NCBI RefSeq assembly: GCF_000502835.1
Contig: NZ_AYVL01000008.1
Coordinates: forward strand, 360,571-419,800
Length of the DNA: 59,230 bases
Direction of reading: 5' to 3'
Source of the DNA: Mesorhizobium sp. LSJC280B00
GTDB lineage: Bacteria; Pseudomonadota; Alphaproteobacteria; Rhizobiales; Rhizobiaceae
Shown: positions 33,598 through 43,064 of the stretch, piece by piece
Position numbering within the stretch: position 1 is the stretch's first letter
Layout of the letters: the number at the start of each line of letters is the position of its first letter
Notes under the pieces: generated by a model
Databases searched by the model: none
What the model saw: the letters and a program-made list of their open reading frames with translations, nothing else
What the model was told of the DNA's origin: nothing
Position numbers and translations under genes: made by a program

Positions 33598-35048
33598 GCC
33601 GCTTGCTCCCGCAGCGCCGAGCGAACTTCCTCATGATCGGAAAAATGCAGCGTCTCGGTGCCGATGGTCTGGCCTTCCTCATGGCCCTTGCCGGCCACGA
33701 TCAGCGTGTCGCCAGCGTGAAGCATCCCGACCGCCTCGTGAATGGCCTTGCGCCGGTCGCCGATCTCGATCGCGCCAGGTGCCGCCGCGAGGATTGCGGC
33801 GCGGATCGTCTCGGGGACTTCCGAGCGGGGATTGTCGTCGGTGACGATGACGATGTCGGCCAGCCTTGTGGCGATTTCGCCCATGATCGGCCGTTTGCCC
33901 CGGTCGCGGTCGCCGCCGCAGCCGAATACGACGATGACGCGGCCGGTGGTAAAGGGGCGCACCGAAGCCAGCACGTTTTCCAGCGCATCCGGCTTGTGCG
34001 CGTAGTCGACATAGACCGGTGCGCCGTTAGCGGCCGTCCCGACAAGGTCGAGCCGTCCCGGCGCGCCCTTCAATTTCTCCAGCGCCATCAACGCCTTGGC
34101 AACAGATGTTCCAGTCGAAATGGCGAGGCCGGCCGACACCAGCGCATTTGCAATCTGGAAGTCGCCGGCCAGCGGCAAGTCGACTTCATGGAGAACGCCG
34201 TCCGCTTCGACTTCGGCGCGCTGGCGGTGGCGCTCGTGCTCGACCCGCTTCAGCCGCAGGAAATCGCCGTGGCGGCCGACGGTCAGCACATTCAGTCCCC
34301 CTGCCCGCGCCGCCTTGATCGTCGGCTCCGACCACGGGTCGTCGGCAAAGATGACCGCCGGCGCGCCCTTCGGCAGCAGCGCGTCGAACAGACGCAATTT
34401 GGCGCGATGATAGTCCTCGACCGTCGGATGATAGTCCATATGGTCGCGGCCGAGATTGGTGAAGCCGCCGGCCGCAAGCTTGACGCCGTCGAGCCGGCGC
34501 TGGTCGAGGCCATGGCTGGACGCTTCCATCGAGGCGTGGGTGACGCCGGCCTCCGCCAGCTCCTTGAGCAGCCTGTGCAGTGCCACCGGATCCGGCGTGG
34601 TCAGCGAGCCATATTCGTTGCGGCCCGGCGCCACCACGCCGGTCGTGCCGATCGAGGCGGCGGCGAAACCCGCCTGCTCCCATATCTGCCGGGTGAATGC
34701 GGCGACCGAGGTCTTGCCGCTGGTTCCGGTCACCGCGACCATGGTTTGCGGTTGCATGCCGAAAAAACGTGCAGCACTCAGCGCCAGCGCAAGGCGCGGA
34801 TCGTCTACGACAAGAACCGGGACTGGCAGCCCGGCGACGGCACTGCCCTTGCCGACCACGATCGCTGCAGCGCCTCGGCTCGCGGCATCGGCGGCGTAGG
34901 CTGCGCCATCCGCCTTGGAGCCGGTGAGCGCGAAAAAGACGACGCCCCGTGTTACCTGGCGGGAATCCGACGAAATCCCTGTAACCTCCATGTCGAAGGA
35001 AGCTGTCCCCTCGACAGGCAGGATACCGGCTAGATTTTTCAGCTTCAT
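33594..35048 (-). CDS. murE: UDP-MurNAc-L-Ala-D-Glu--meso-diaminopimelate ligase
   Basis: A 484-aa Mur ligase. P-loop [16 protein letters not shown]; conserved [25 protein letters not shown]. The specificity motif DNPRSE marks the enzyme as meso-diaminopimelate-adding rather than lysine-adding. ATG 35048 starts the conserved [12 protein letters not shown] longer open frame upstream lacks family similarity. Confidence 0.97.
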   Translation of the reverse strand: MKLKNLAGILPVEGTASFDMEVTGISSDSRQVTRGVVFFALTGSKADGAAYAADAASRGAAAIVVGKGSAVAGLPVPVLVVDDPRLALALSAARFFGMQPQTMVAVTGTSGKTSVAAFTRQIWEQAGFAAASIGTTGVVAPGRNEYGSLTTPDPVALHRLLKELAEAGVTHASMEASSHGLDQRRLDGVKLAAGGFTNLGRDHMDYHPTVEDYHRAKLRLFDALLPKGAPAVIFADDPWSEPTIKAARAGGLNVLTVGRHGDFLRLKRVEHERHRQRAEVEADGVLHEVDLPLAGDFQIANALVSAGLAISTGTSVAKALMALEKLKGAPGRLDLVGTAANGAPVYVDYAHKPDALENVLASVRPFTTGRVIVVFGCGGDRDRGKRPIMGEIATRLADIVIVTDDNPRSEVPETIRAAILAAAPGAIEIGDRRKAIHEAVGMLHAGDTLIVAGKGHEEGQTIGTETLHFSDHEEVRSALREQAA

Positions 35049-35102
35049 CGAACCCCGTTCATCGCAACAAAATAGCGCGCAGTTGCCGGCGCGCCCCAAG
35101 AA

Positions 35103-36848
35103 TCACTGATAGGAAACCAGCGTTGCACCATTTTCATGGCTGAAATCTGGCTTCACGCCAAGCATGGAAGCCGCACGTCGGATGATGTTTGCAGCCATGA
35201 TGCCCGCGTTCGAGGCGGCCGTAGCACCCATGCCGGGCTTTTCCGGCTTCGGTTCGTCGGCGATCGTAAGCACTATGTATTGCGGATCGTCCATCGGGAA
35301 AGCCGCAACGAAGGCGTTGAAATTCTTTTCCTTCGAGTAACGGCCGTTGACAACCTTCTCCGCCGTTCCCGTCTTGCCGCCCACCCGGTATCCTGGCACC
35401 CGTGCATTGCGGCCGGATCCCTTTTCGGCATTGAGTGCATAGAGATAGCGCATGCCCTCGACCGTCTTGTCGCTGACCACTTTCTTGGCCACCGCCATCG
35501 CCTGCTCCTGCGTGCGCGGCAGGAAGGTCGGATCCATCAGATAGCCGCCATTCATCAGCGCGGCGCAGCCGACCGCTGTCTGCAGCGGCGTCGTCGACAC
35601 ACCGTGGCCGAAGGCGATGGTGATCGAATTGACCTGCTTCCAGACCTTGGGCTCGGTCGGCCGAGCGACTTCCGGCAGTTCGGTCTGCATCTTCTCGAGG
35701 ATTCCCAGGCGATGCAGGAATTCGCGGTGTCCGTCGATGCCAACCGCTTCGGCTTCCTTGGCAGAGCCGATATTGGAGGAGTAGATGAACACTTCCGGCA
35801 CCGACAATACCCGGCCCTTGCCATGGAAATCATGGATGGTTTGATGGCCGATCCTGATCGGGCGCGACGCGTCGAAACGGCTTTGCAGCGTTATCTTGCC
35901 GGAATCGAGCGCCATGGCGGTGGTGAAGCTCTTGAAGGTCGACCCCATTTCATAGAGGCCGGCCGACATACGGTTGAGCCGGTCCTTGTCCTGCGCGTTA
36001 TAGGGGTTGTTCGGATCGAAATCCGGAACCGACGCCATCGCCAGCACCTCGCCGGTCTTGACGTTGAGCACAACGGCGCCCGCCGCGATGGCGTGGTACT
36101 TTTCCATGCCGGTGGCGACCTCGTCGCGCACGATATGCTGGACGCGCAGGTCGATCGAGAGCTGCACCGGCTTCAAATCCTTGGCCACCGCCAGACCCGA
36201 CGCCTGAAGGTCGCTCAAGCCTTGTTCGTCGATGTATTTCTCTATGCCGGAGATGCCCTGATTGTCGATGTTGGTGAGGCCGACAATGTAGGACGAGGTT
36301 TCGCCGGCCGGATAGAACCGGCGCTTTTCGGTGCGAAAGCCGAATCCGGGGATGCCGAGTTGCATGATGTCGGCCTGCTGCTTCGGCGTCAGTTGCCGCT
36401 GCAGCCAGACGAAGCCGGCGCCGCTCTTCAGCTTGTTATATGTCTGCTCGTAGTCGATCTCGGGAAGCACCGTCGACAGCTTTTCGATCGCCTCGTCGGC
36501 ATCGACGATGCGGCGCGGTTCGGCAAACAGCGACGCGGTCTTGATGTCGGTCGCCAGCACTTCGCCGTTACGGTCGACGATGTCGGGTCGCGATGCCGTC
36601 ACCCGGCTCTGCGGCCCGCCCGACAGGTCGGGATTCTGGAAACCAAGATAGACCAGCCGCCCGGCAATGGTAGAATAGATGCCGAAGAACACCGCCATCG
36701 TCATGACGATGCGGGTCCTGCCCTTGCCACCGGTCGCCTTGCGGCCACCTTCTACCACGATCGATCCGCCCGCGCCGGGCTTCGAACCGCGCTTCAGCAG
36801 CCTGCCAATCTTTGGAAATCTGGCGGCGATTGGAAATCCGGTGATCAT
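35103..36848 (-). CDS. ftsI: Peptidoglycan transpeptidase FtsI (PBP3)
   Basis: A 581-aa septal class B penicillin-binding protein. A basic cytoplasmic N-terminus is followed by one membrane helix at about residues 45-70. The pedestal domain includes SRPDIVDRNGEVLATDI. The transpeptidase domain has the catalytic STFK motif (MGSTFKSFTT), SSN (IYSSNIGSAKE) and KTGT (VGGKTGTAEKV). It is the beta-lactam target at the division site and overlaps ftsL by 4 nt. Confidence 0.97.
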   Translation of the reverse strand: MITGFPIAARFPKIGRLLKRGSKPGAGGSIVVEGGRKATGGKGRTRIVMTMAVFFGIYSTIAGRLVYLGFQNPDLSGGPQSRVTASRPDIVDRNGEVLATDIKTASLFAEPRRIVDADEAIEKLSTVLPEIDYEQTYNKLKSGAGFVWLQRQLTPKQQADIMQLGIPGFGFRTEKRRFYPAGETSSYIVGLTNIDNQGISGIEKYIDEQGLSDLQASGLAVAKDLKPVQLSIDLRVQHIVRDEVATGMEKYHAIAAGAVVLNVKTGEVLAMASVPDFDPNNPYNAQDKDRLNRMSAGLYEMGSTFKSFTTAMALDSGKITLQSRFDASRPIRIGHQTIHDFHGKGRVLSVPEVFIYSSNIGSAKEAEAVGIDGHREFLHRLGILEKMQTELPEVARPTEPKVWKQVNSITIAFGHGVSTTPLQTAVGCAALMNGGYLMDPTFLPRTQEQAMAVAKKVVSDKTVEGMRYLYALNAEKGSGRNARVPGYRVGGKTGTAEKVVNGRYSKEKNFNAFVAAFPMDDPQYIVLTIADEPKPEKPGMGATAASNAGIMAANIIRRAASMLGVKPDFSHENGATLVSYQ

Positions 36849-37222
36849 TGGACGATGCCTCCGGTCACCACGGGATCCTTGCCGCCGATATCGGCCATGC
36901 CGCCCAGCCGCTGCGATGAAAGGTCCTCGATGTTGACGGGTTTCGCCGGCAGATCGTCCAGCCCGACGATCTGGCGCGCATTGACCGGCTCGAGTCCGAG
37001 TTGCGATTTGTAGATTTCGGTGAGCTTCTGCAGGCGCGACGGCTGGGTAAGCAGGCTCCAGTCCGCCTTGAGCAGGTCGATCGTGTCCTCCTCATAACGG
37101 ATCTGCGCCTGGATCTTGTGCACTGCCGCCAGTTGCTCCTCGGCCTCGCGCTTGGTCTTGTAGGTCAGGGCAGCCGCCGAAACCATGACGGCGATCAGGA
37201 CTATGTCGCTGGTACGAAACAC
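36845..37222 (-). CDS. ftsL: Cell division protein FtsL
   Basis: A 125-aa bitopic divisome protein. A hydrophobic segment at residues 6-20 (DIVLIAVMVSAAALTY) is followed by a coiled coil (KREAEEQLAAVHKIQAQI) and then a LLKADWSLLTQPSRLQKL segment typical of alphaproteobacterial FtsL. The start is a GTG at 37222 with AGGTGAG just upstream; no ATG fits. It is placed between rsmH and ftsI, as in all Rhizobiales. Confidence 0.93.
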   Translation of the reverse strand: MFRTSDIVLIAVMVSAAALTYKTKREAEEQLAAVHKIQAQIRYEEDTIDLLKADWSLLTQPSRLQKLTEIYKSQLGLEPVNARQIVGLDDLPAKPVNIEDLSSQRLGGMADIGGKDPVVTGGIVQ

Positions 37223-37226
37223 GTGC

Positions 37227-38258
37227 TCACCTCTCTCCCGGTCGATCGGCGCCGGGAAGCTTTGGGCCAGGCAGTTTTGGCAGGCCGAAAATCGAAAAAT
37301 CGCCGGCACGCGCCGGCGCCTCTGTACGGATTGCAGTGCGCAGCCTTGCCGAGCGCGCCCGCGGATTTGCCGATATCTCGGCATCGCCAGGCGTCACGCC
37401 GCCGCCCTTCTTGGTGAAGGTGGCGGTGCGCGCCTGCGCCTCGGGCAGGTGCCGCGATCCGGTCGCTGAATCGGCTCTGTCGGCGATGAAGCGCTTGACG
37501 ATGCGGTCCTCGAGGGAATGGAAGGTCACCACGACAAGCCGCCCGCCCGGTTTCAGCGCGCGCTCGGCGGCAAACAGTGCCTTGGCCAGTTCGCCGAGTT
37601 CGTCATTGACGAAGATGCGCAGCGCCTGGAAAACGCGGGTGGCCGGATGGATCTTGTCTTTCGGCGCGCGACCGATATGCGTCTCGATGGCATCGGCAAG
37701 GTCGAGCGTGCGCTCGAAGGGGCGTTTTTCGCGACGGCTCTCGATCATGCGGGCGATGCGCCCGGCATGGCGTTCCTCGCCGAGAAAACCGAAGATGCGG
37801 GCAAGATCGCCCACCTTGAAGGTGTTGACGACGTCGGCGGCGCTCAGGCCCGCCTGCGCCATGCGCATGTCGAGCGGTCCATCGGCCCGGAATGAAAAGC
37901 CGCGCTCCGGCTGGTCGATCTGCATGGAGGAGATGCCGATGTCGAGCACGACGCCATCGGCACTTTCAACCTGCTCGTCGAGCGTCGAGAACGGTGCCTG
38001 GACAAGCCTGAGCTTGCCGCCGGACTGCTGTTCAAGGGCCCGCCCCGCCGCGATCGCATCCGGATCGCGGTCGATGGCGACGACCGAGGCTCCGCTTGCC
38101 AGAATGGCCTTGGTGTAGCCGCCGGCACCGAACGTGCCGTCGACGATCACCTCGCCTTTTGTCGGCGCCAGCACCTCCAGAACTTCGGCAAGGAGGACCG
38201 GAATGTGACGGGCTGGTCCGCCAACGGCATGAACTTCATCGCCGTCGCCCGCCATCAT
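37227..38258 (-). CDS. rsmH: 16S rRNA (cytosine1402-N4)-methyltransferase
   Basis: A 343-aa SAM methyltransferase acting on C1402 of 16S rRNA at the ribosomal P site. Motifs: [13 protein letters not shown], the SAM-binding [29 protein letters not shown] and the C-terminal [14 protein letters not shown]. The ATG at 38258 overlaps the mraZ stop by 4 nt. Upstream extension of the open frame runs through mraZ and is not coding. Confidence 0.96.
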   Translation of the reverse strand: MMAGDGDEVHAVGGPARHIPVLLAEVLEVLAPTKGEVIVDGTFGAGGYTKAILASGASVVAIDRDPDAIAAGRALEQQSGGKLRLVQAPFSTLDEQVESADGVVLDIGISSMQIDQPERGFSFRADGPLDMRMAQAGLSAADVVNTFKVGDLARIFGFLGEERHAGRIARMIESRREKRPFERTLDLADAIETHIGRAPKDKIHPATRVFQALRIFVNDELGELAKALFAAERALKPGGRLVVVTFHSLEDRIVKRFIADRADSATGSRHLPEAQARTATFTKKGGGVTPGDAEISANPRARSARLRTAIRTEAPARAGDFSIFGLPKLPGPKLPGADRPGER

Positions 38259-38713
38259 TCCGGCCGCTCCTCGGGCTTCGTCCCCTGCCGAAGCTGCAAA
38301 AGCCGGGCGCGTGCTTCCGTCCCATAGGCGCTGAGCCGTCCCGGCTCCCAGATCTGAAAGAAATTGCCGCGGCCAACGAAGGCCACTTCCGCTGAAATGC
38401 CGGTATGCTCGCGAATGAAATCGCTCATCGTGATACGGCCGTCCTGGTCGAGCTTCAGAAACGTTCCATCGCCATGGCAGAAGAACGACATGTCGTCCGC
38501 CGTCTGCAGGAACGGGTCTTCCTGGGCGATACGCTGCTCGTAGCGATCGAGCAGGTCGAGCCCACCGACATCCATCGCCGGGCGATCCAGGCAGCGTAGC
38601 GCATAAAGTTCCGAATAGCCGCGTTTCTGCACAACGGCACGGAAATGCGCCGGCACGGACACCCGTCCCTTCACATCGATCCTGTTCACCGCGTTCGACA
38701 GAAACCGGTCCAT
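38255..38713 (-). CDS. mraZ: Transcriptional regulator MraZ
   Basis: A 152-aa protein with two AbrB-like swapped-hairpin domains, the DNA-binding repressor of the dcw cluster. Each half has the DXXXR core: the first is [18 protein letters not shown] ([14 protein letters not shown]), the second is [14 protein letters not shown]. In the family it forms ring oligomers that read tandem TGGG repeats. It is the first gene of the minus-strand block; a matching repeat array lies about 190 bp upstream. Confidence 0.95.
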   Translation of the reverse strand: MDRFLSNAVNRIDVKGRVSVPAHFRAVVQKRGYSELYALRCLDRPAMDVGGLDLLDRYEQRIAQEDPFLQTADDMSFFCHGDGTFLKLDQDGRITMSDFIREHTGISAEVAFVGRGNFFQIWEPGRLSAYGTEARARLLQLRQGTKPEERPE

Positions 38714-39119
38714 TACGCGTTACGGCCGCTTGCGCCGCCGCACCCCTCTGCATCTTCCTGTCCGCGCCGCCCCAGCCCGGTCGGCGCCCAAAACCCACTT
38801 CGTTATAACGGGCGAACGCAGGCAAACGCGCAGCCGCCGCGGCTGCCCGATTGGCGTACGCTTCACCCTGACACGGAACGAAGGCTTGAGTATCGGAATG
38901 GGATATCATGGGGTGTTATGGGCGTCAACGGGAACAGTCTTCAAAACGCGCCTGCCACGACTGGGGAGAGCAGCTTTGACGGCACTCCCGTCTTTATCGT
39001 CTATTAAGCCTAACGAAGCGTTTAGAGCCGTGTGGCCCAACCGGAGCCGGCTTGCTGCGGATCGCTGCCGCGCATAGCCTCGGCATCTCCTTTTCCGGTC
39101 AGTAACGAGGTTTGAAACC
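38714..39119. other. 406-bp divergent control region between mraZ and the PLP enzyme gene
   Basis: No gene is supported. It holds the candidate mraZ promoter and MraZ repeat array (38899-38932). About 180 bp of GC-rich leader lie between that and mraZ. On the other side, about 185 bp precede the PLP enzyme gene, with small hairpins (for example GCGG/CCGC near 39057) but no riboswitch I can recognise. Confidence 0.6.
38899..38932 (-). promoter_or_regulatory. Candidate MraZ operator overlapping the mraZ promoter
   Basis: Read on the plus strand there are TGGG at 38899, 38909 and 38919 and CGGG at 38929, an exact 10-bp period. On the minus strand the same stretch contains TTGACG (38923-38928), a 17-bp spacer and TATCCC (38900-38905), a plausible -35/-10 pair pointing at mraZ. 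MraZ of E. coli binds tandem TGGG repeats with this spacing and represses its own operon. Here the repeats read opposite to mraZ, which differs from the E. coli layout as I recall it. Confidence 0.65.
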
Positions 39120-40235
39120 ATGTCCGAATCAGCCAAGTCACGCGCCGCGGCACTTCCCCATCTGCGCCGCGGCAGGCTGGCCAAGGGCGACCCGATCCCC
39201 TTGCCCCTGACCATGGCCGCCATCTTTCATGCGCCCGGCGACGCCACCGGCTTCGATCAATATGGCCGCTTCAGCAATCCGACCTGGGATGCGGTCGAGC
39301 ACATGCTGGCGCATTTGGAAGACGCCCCATGCGTCGCCTTTCCCTCGGGGATGGCTGCCATCTCGGCAGTATTTTTCGGCCTGCTCAAAGCCGGCGACCG
39401 TATCCTGCTGCCGTCCGACGGCTATCACACGACGAGAGCGCTGGCAGAGCGCTTCCTGAAGTCCTTCGGCGTCGCTTATGATGTCCGGCCAACATCGAGC
39501 TTCCTCGACGGCGGCTTCGATAGGTATCGGCTTGCCTTCGTCGAAACGCCCGCCAACCCAGGACTGGACATATGCGACATCGCAGCCGTCGCCGAGGCCG
39601 TGCATAGAGCGGGTGCGGTGCTTGTGGTCGACAACACGACGATGACGCCTTTCGGCCAGCGCCCGCTCGATCTCGGTGCAGATATCGTCATTGCCGCCGA
39701 CACCAAGGCACCAAACGGCCATTCCGATGTGCTGTTCGGCCATGTCGCCAGCCGCGACGCGGACATTATCTCGAGGGTGACCGACTGGCGCGAGGCGTCG
39801 GGCGCTATCCCCGGGCCGTTCGAGGCATGGCTGGTGCATCGCGGCCTCGAAACGCTGGACGTGCGCTTCGACCGCATGTGCGCTTCCGCCGAAATGATAG
39901 CGCGACGGCTGAAAAACCATCGCGCGATCAGCGGCTTGCGCTTTCCGGGACTGGAGAGCGATCCATCGCACAATCTTGCCCGCGCCCAGATGGAGCGCTT
40001 CGGCTTTCTCATCTCGTTCGTGCTCGCCTCGGAGGACAGGGCCGAGGATTTCATCAACAATTGCGCCTTGATGCAGGCAGCGACGTCGTTCGGCGGCGTG
40101 CACACTTCGGCCGAACGGCGATCAAAAAGGGGAGATGCCGTTCCGCCCGGCTTCGTTCGCCTGTCGATCGGCTGCGAGCCGGTGGAAGAGCTTTGGCAGG
40201 CGATCGAGGCGTCGCTAGACGCAATCGGTGGCTGA
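39120..40235 (+). CDS. Cystathionine gamma-synthase/lyase-family PLP enzyme
   Basis: A 371-aa PLP-dependent trans-sulfuration enzyme (Cys/Met metabolism family). The predicted Schiff-base lysine is Lys196 in ADTKAPNGHSDVLFG. YGRFSNPTWDAVE matches the family's Y(S/T)R..NPT region, and FVETPANPGLDI and VVDNTTMTPFGQRPLDLGAD surround the cofactor site. Whether it is a lyase or a synthase cannot be told. The N-terminal 20 residues are polar. Its last 21 bp overlap the convergent parE gene. Confidence 0.88.
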   Translation: MSESAKSRAAALPHLRRGRLAKGDPIPLPLTMAAIFHAPGDATGFDQYGRFSNPTWDAVEHMLAHLEDAPCVAFPSGMAAISAVFFGLLKAGDRILLPSDGYHTTRALAERFLKSFGVAYDVRPTSSFLDGGFDRYRLAFVETPANPGLDICDIAAVAEAVHRAGAVLVVDNTTMTPFGQRPLDLGADIVIAADTKAPNGHSDVLFGHVASRDADIISRVTDWREASGAIPGPFEAWLVHRGLETLDVRFDRMCASAEMIARRLKNHRAISGLRFPGLESDPSHNLARAQMERFGFLISFVLASEDRAEDFINNCALMQAATSFGGVHTSAERRSKRGDAVPPGFVRLSIGCEPVEELWQAIEASLDAIGG

Positions 40236-40499
40236 ATCGGCGTCGATCTTGCGCCGGCCGTGGAGGACGCGAACGATTTCGATCGCCTCTTCGACGCCGA
40301 CGATCAGGTGACGGATGCCGGGCGCGATGTCTTCGCGCGGGGCACCTGAGAAGGGATAAGTGGCCACTTGCTGCCAGCGGGCTTCGATCCGATCGAGCAA
40401 TCGATCGACCGCAGCCTCGCTGTCTTGCGCAACATGAAGCCAGATCGCGATCAAATCCTCTTCCGCATTTGCGGTTCGGATGATGGGCAGCAAATTCAT
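40215..40499 (-). CDS. parE: Type II toxin ParE/RelE family
   Basis: A 94-aa toxin with the ParE fold: IIRTANAEEDLIAIWLHVA, then AVDRLLDRIEARWQQVATYPFSGAPREDIAPGIRHL-like core (residues 24-58) and a C-terminal strand IVRVLHGRRKID. ParE toxins poison DNA gyrase; RelE relatives cleave mRNA, and this sequence looks ParE-like. The ATG overlaps the antitoxin stop by 4 nt, giving antitoxin-first order. Confidence 0.85.
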   Translation of the reverse strand: MNLLPIIRTANAEEDLIAIWLHVAQDSEAAVDRLLDRIEARWQQVATYPFSGAPREDIAPGIRHLIVGVEEAIEIVRVLHGRRKIDADSATDCV

Positions 40500-40771
40500 G
40501 CCGCGCTGTCGGGTTTCAATCGTCTCCGCGCTTCGGCCTTTATTTCGTCGATCGACGCAAACCGTCCCGGTCCGCTGTCGATCCCCTCCTGCACCAGCTT
40601 GCGCAATTCCTCGACCGTGTAGCCGAGCAGGTCGCGCCGGTCCTTCCATTGCCGCAGCGCGTCGCGGATCACCTCGCTCGCCGAGGCATATTCGCCGGCG
40701 GCGACCACGTCGTCGACCGCCGCCGCCAGTTCCGGCGATAGCGTGATGCTGCGTTTGTCAACGTGGCCCAT
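40496..40771 (-). CDS. parD: Type II antitoxin ParD family (ribbon-helix-helix)
   Basis: A 91-aa antitoxin. The N-terminal ribbon-helix-helix (KRSITLSPELAAAVDDVV and ASASEVIRDALRQW, residues 6-43) binds DNA as a dimer. The C-terminal charged tail (GPGRFASIDEIKAEARRRLK) would wrap the toxin. AGGAG lies 7 bp before the ATG. A perfect palindrome overlies its promoter, consistent with autoregulation. Confidence 0.88.
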   Translation of the reverse strand: MGHVDKRSITLSPELAAAVDDVVAAGEYASASEVIRDALRQWKDRRDLLGYTVEELRKLVQEGIDSGPGRFASIDEIKAEARRRLKPDSAA

Positions 40772-40796
40772 GGCGCACTCCTGATCAATCTCTCAA

Positions 40797-40817
40797 TGGT
40801 ACGATTAAATCGTACCA
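40797..40817 (-). promoter_or_regulatory. ParD operator and promoter
   Basis: Perfect 10-bp arms TGGTACGATT (40797-40806) and AATCGTACCA (40808-40817) flank one base. On the minus strand a TTGAAA -35 lies just upstream and a TACCAT -10 lies inside the palindrome, 17 bp apart. The operator thus covers spacer and -10, as expected for an autorepressed toxin-antitoxin operon. Confidence 0.75.
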
Positions 40818-40926
40818 ATTTCAAGGATTGTCGCGCTCGGCTGCAGGGGTCGAAAGTGAATCAACGGCTGCGCCCGAAGACGCAACCTGCTGATATCAGG
40901 AGATTTCCTTTTATCGGGGAAAACTG

Positions 40927-41322
40927 CCAGCTGGCCTGTAAGCCGGGTTCTGTATGGCCCTCGCCCCTTACGGGGCGAGAACGTGGCGGCCATTCATCTT
41001 GGGCGCATGTTGCCATGCGCCTCACGCAACCTACCCGGACGGTGAGCCGGAAACAGCCCTCGAGGGTTTCCCCTCGCACCGCCCCTATTCGGTCTTGCTC
41101 CCGGTGGGGTTTACCGTGCCGCTCCTGTTGCCAGTCGCGCGGTGGGCTCTTACCCCACCCTTTCACCCTTGCCACGATTGGATCGTGGCGGTTTGCTTTC
41201 TGTGGCACTTTCCCTGGGGTCGCCCCCGCCGGTCATTAACCGGCACCGTGTCTCCATGGAGCCCGGACTTTCCTCACCCGCAGCCTTTCGGCTTCGCGGG
41301 TGCGGCCGCCCGGCCAGCTGGC
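40927..41322 (-). ncRNA. rnpB: RNase P RNA (bacterial class A)
   Basis: The catalytic RNA of RNase P, which matures tRNA 5' ends. On the minus strand the 5' part contains the universal GAGGAAAGUCCGGGCU, and the 3' part contains ACAGAACCCGGCUUACAG. The two ends pair as P1 (GCCAGCUGGCC with GGCCAGCUGGC). The P4 strands and the conserved AGGGUGAAAGGGUGGGGUAA region (P10-P12) are recognisable. About 396 nt; ends are set by the P1 helix and may be off by a few bases. Confidence 0.96.
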
Positions 41323-41380
41323 AAGGCGTATAAAGGGGTTCAGGCCCGAAAACGCAAACGAAAAAGCAAGTTGTCGCTTG

Positions 41381-42112
41381 TCAGGCGGGTGCCAGCTGCA
41401 CCTTGACCTTGCCGCAATAGGCTGCGGACACCGGGTTCATCCGTGTGGCGGCGTGGCCGGCATTGTATTTCAGGATCGTGCCGCAGGTCGTGCCGCCGCC
41501 GAGATCCCGCGCCATGGCAAGGTACTTCATGCCGTATTTGATGTTGGTATCGGGATCGTAGAGACCCTGAACCGAACCGCTATAGCCCATCATCCTTGCC
41601 GTCGCCGGCTTGATCTGCATCAGGCCGATCTCGCCGGCGCTGCCGACCTGGTTCGGTTGGTAGTTGCTTTCGATCTTGATGACGGCGTTGGCGAGCGACA
41701 CCGGGACGCCATAGCTGGCGGCATAACGCGCAATGATCGCCGAATACTGTCCGCTGCCGCCGACTACCGCCGCCTGAGGCGCTGGCCTGCTCTTCGGAGC
41801 GACTGACGCCGTTGCCATGCGGTCGATGCGTTTGCGGTTACGCTTCACATGCTGTTTGGCGATTGTCTTTCTCGCAGCGGTTGGCCTTTTCGCGGAGACT
41901 GGCTTTTTCGTCTTTACCGCGGCCGCTTTTTCCACTTTTGCGGTGGCGGTCTTCTCTACTTTTGCACCACCCTTCGGCATGGCGGTTTTGCCGGCTGCGG
42001 CACTGAAGCCCTGATCGGCCCGCTGGCTCAGCGGTGCGCTGTTCGCCGCACTGAAGGCAAAAGTCATTACGCCGGCAGCAATGGCTGCCGTTAAAACGGT
42101 CAATTTCTGCAT
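41381..42112 (-). CDS. Lytic transglycosylase (SLT domain) with basic linker
   Basis: A 243-aa exported lytic transglycosylase. The signal peptide spans residues 1-26 (ending ANSAPLSQ). A Lys/Ala-rich linker (about 45-110) with repeats such as VEKTATAKVEKAAAVKTKK follows. The catalytic SLT fold begins at YSAIIARYAASYGVP, with the catalytic Glu in IKIESNYQPN and the family motif GEIGLMQIKPATARMMG. It cleaves peptidoglycan in the periplasm. It lies 58 bp upstream of the rnpB 5' end, in the same direction. Confidence 0.9.
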   Translation of the reverse strand: MQKLTVLTAAIAAGVMTFAFSAANSAPLSQRADQGFSAAAGKTAMPKGGAKVEKTATAKVEKAAAVKTKKPVSAKRPTAARKTIAKQHVKRNRKRIDRMATASVAPKSRPAPQAAVVGGSGQYSAIIARYAASYGVPVSLANAVIKIESNYQPNQVGSAGEIGLMQIKPATARMMGYSGSVQGLYDPDTNIKYGMKYLAMARDLGGGTTCGTILKYNAGHAATRMNPVSAAYCGKVKVQLAPA

Positions 42113-42296
42113 GTGATCCTGTTCTGTTTGATCTGCACAAAGAACTTCGCGCAGATACCCTCAATCAACATCGGAACATGTGGGGGATAGACGTCCGACA
42201 ATCTGTACGGATCGCCTTTGACGACGGAATTGGCGCCAAAGAAGGCGACGCAAGTCACTTTGAGTAACAGATTGTAACTTTTAAGCTGGCAAAAGA

Positions 42297-43064
42297 TTAT
42301 TTGAGAGAGGCTATCCTTACGGAAGCGAGCAGCCTTTCCAGCGTGCGGATCGTCGATCCGTCAGCCATGCCATCGACCAGGCGCAGCCGGAAATGCCGCT
42401 GAAATGCCTCGACCACGATTTCGGTCTGCCGGTCGAAAGTGCCGGTGATCTCGACGCCATAACCATAGAGCGCCAGCATCGACTGCAGCGCCTCTACCTC
42501 GGCGCCGGTATCGCCTGGCTTCAGCACGGCGCCGCGCCGGATCGGTGCTGCCGGCACAACATGGCCGATACCGGCAGCAAACAAGGCCTTCCATGGAAAT
42601 TTCTCGCCTGGATCGACCTTTCGCCCCGGTGCCACGTCGGAATGGGCAAGCACCCGCTGCGCCGGAATGGAATGGCGCTCGACGATGCCGGCGCACAGGC
42701 CGATCACCGCGTCGATCTGCGGTTTTGGAAAGTTGCGATAGCCGAGCGTATGCCCCGGATTGACGATCTCGATGCCGATCGAACAGGAGTTGACGTCGTT
42801 CAGCCCGAACCACGAACTCCTGCCGGCATGCCAGGCGCGGTCGCTTTCCCTTACCATCTGAACAATGCGGCCGCCCTCATGGACCAGGTAGTGCGACGAG
42901 ACCTCGCTTGCCGGATCGCAAAGCCATTCCTCGGCACCGGCGCCGGTTGCCATGCCGGTGTAGTGCAGCACGATCATATCGGGTCCGAGCGTCCCGCGCC
43001 GTGGTCCGAAATTCGGCGATACCCTGACCTCGGCGCTCGGCTCATCGGGCGGAAAGCCGCTCAT
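42297..43064 (-). CDS. N-acetylmuramoyl-L-alanine amidase, AmpD-like, with PG-binding domain
   Basis: A 255-aa zinc amidase of the Amidase_2 family. Zinc ligands are seen as His in VLHYTGM, His in LAHSDVAPGRKVDPG and the Asp of the same motif. The C-terminal 75 residues form a peptidoglycan-binding domain (KPGDTGAEVEALQSMLALYG). There is no signal peptide, so it probably recycles anhydro-muropeptides in the cytoplasm. It overlaps the TerB-DnaJ gene by 4 nt. Confidence 0.9.
   Translation of the reverse strand: MSGFPPDEPSAEVRVSPNFGPRRGTLGPDMIVLHYTGMATGAGAEEWLCDPASEVSSHYLVHEGGRIVQMVRESDRAWHAGRSSWFGLNDVNSCSIGIEIVNPGHTLGYRNFPKPQIDAVIGLCAGIVERHSIPAQRVLAHSDVAPGRKVDPGEKFPWKALFAAGIGHVVPAAPIRRGAVLKPGDTGAEVEALQSMLALYGYGVEITGTFDRQTEIVVEAFQRHFRLRLVDGMADGSTIRTLERLLASVRIASLK

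Noticed and set aside
38933..39119. SAM riboswitch before the cystathionine-lyase-like gene
   Set aside because: Methionine-pathway genes in this group can carry SAM-II, but I saw no matching conserved core or pseudoknot pattern, only small hairpins.
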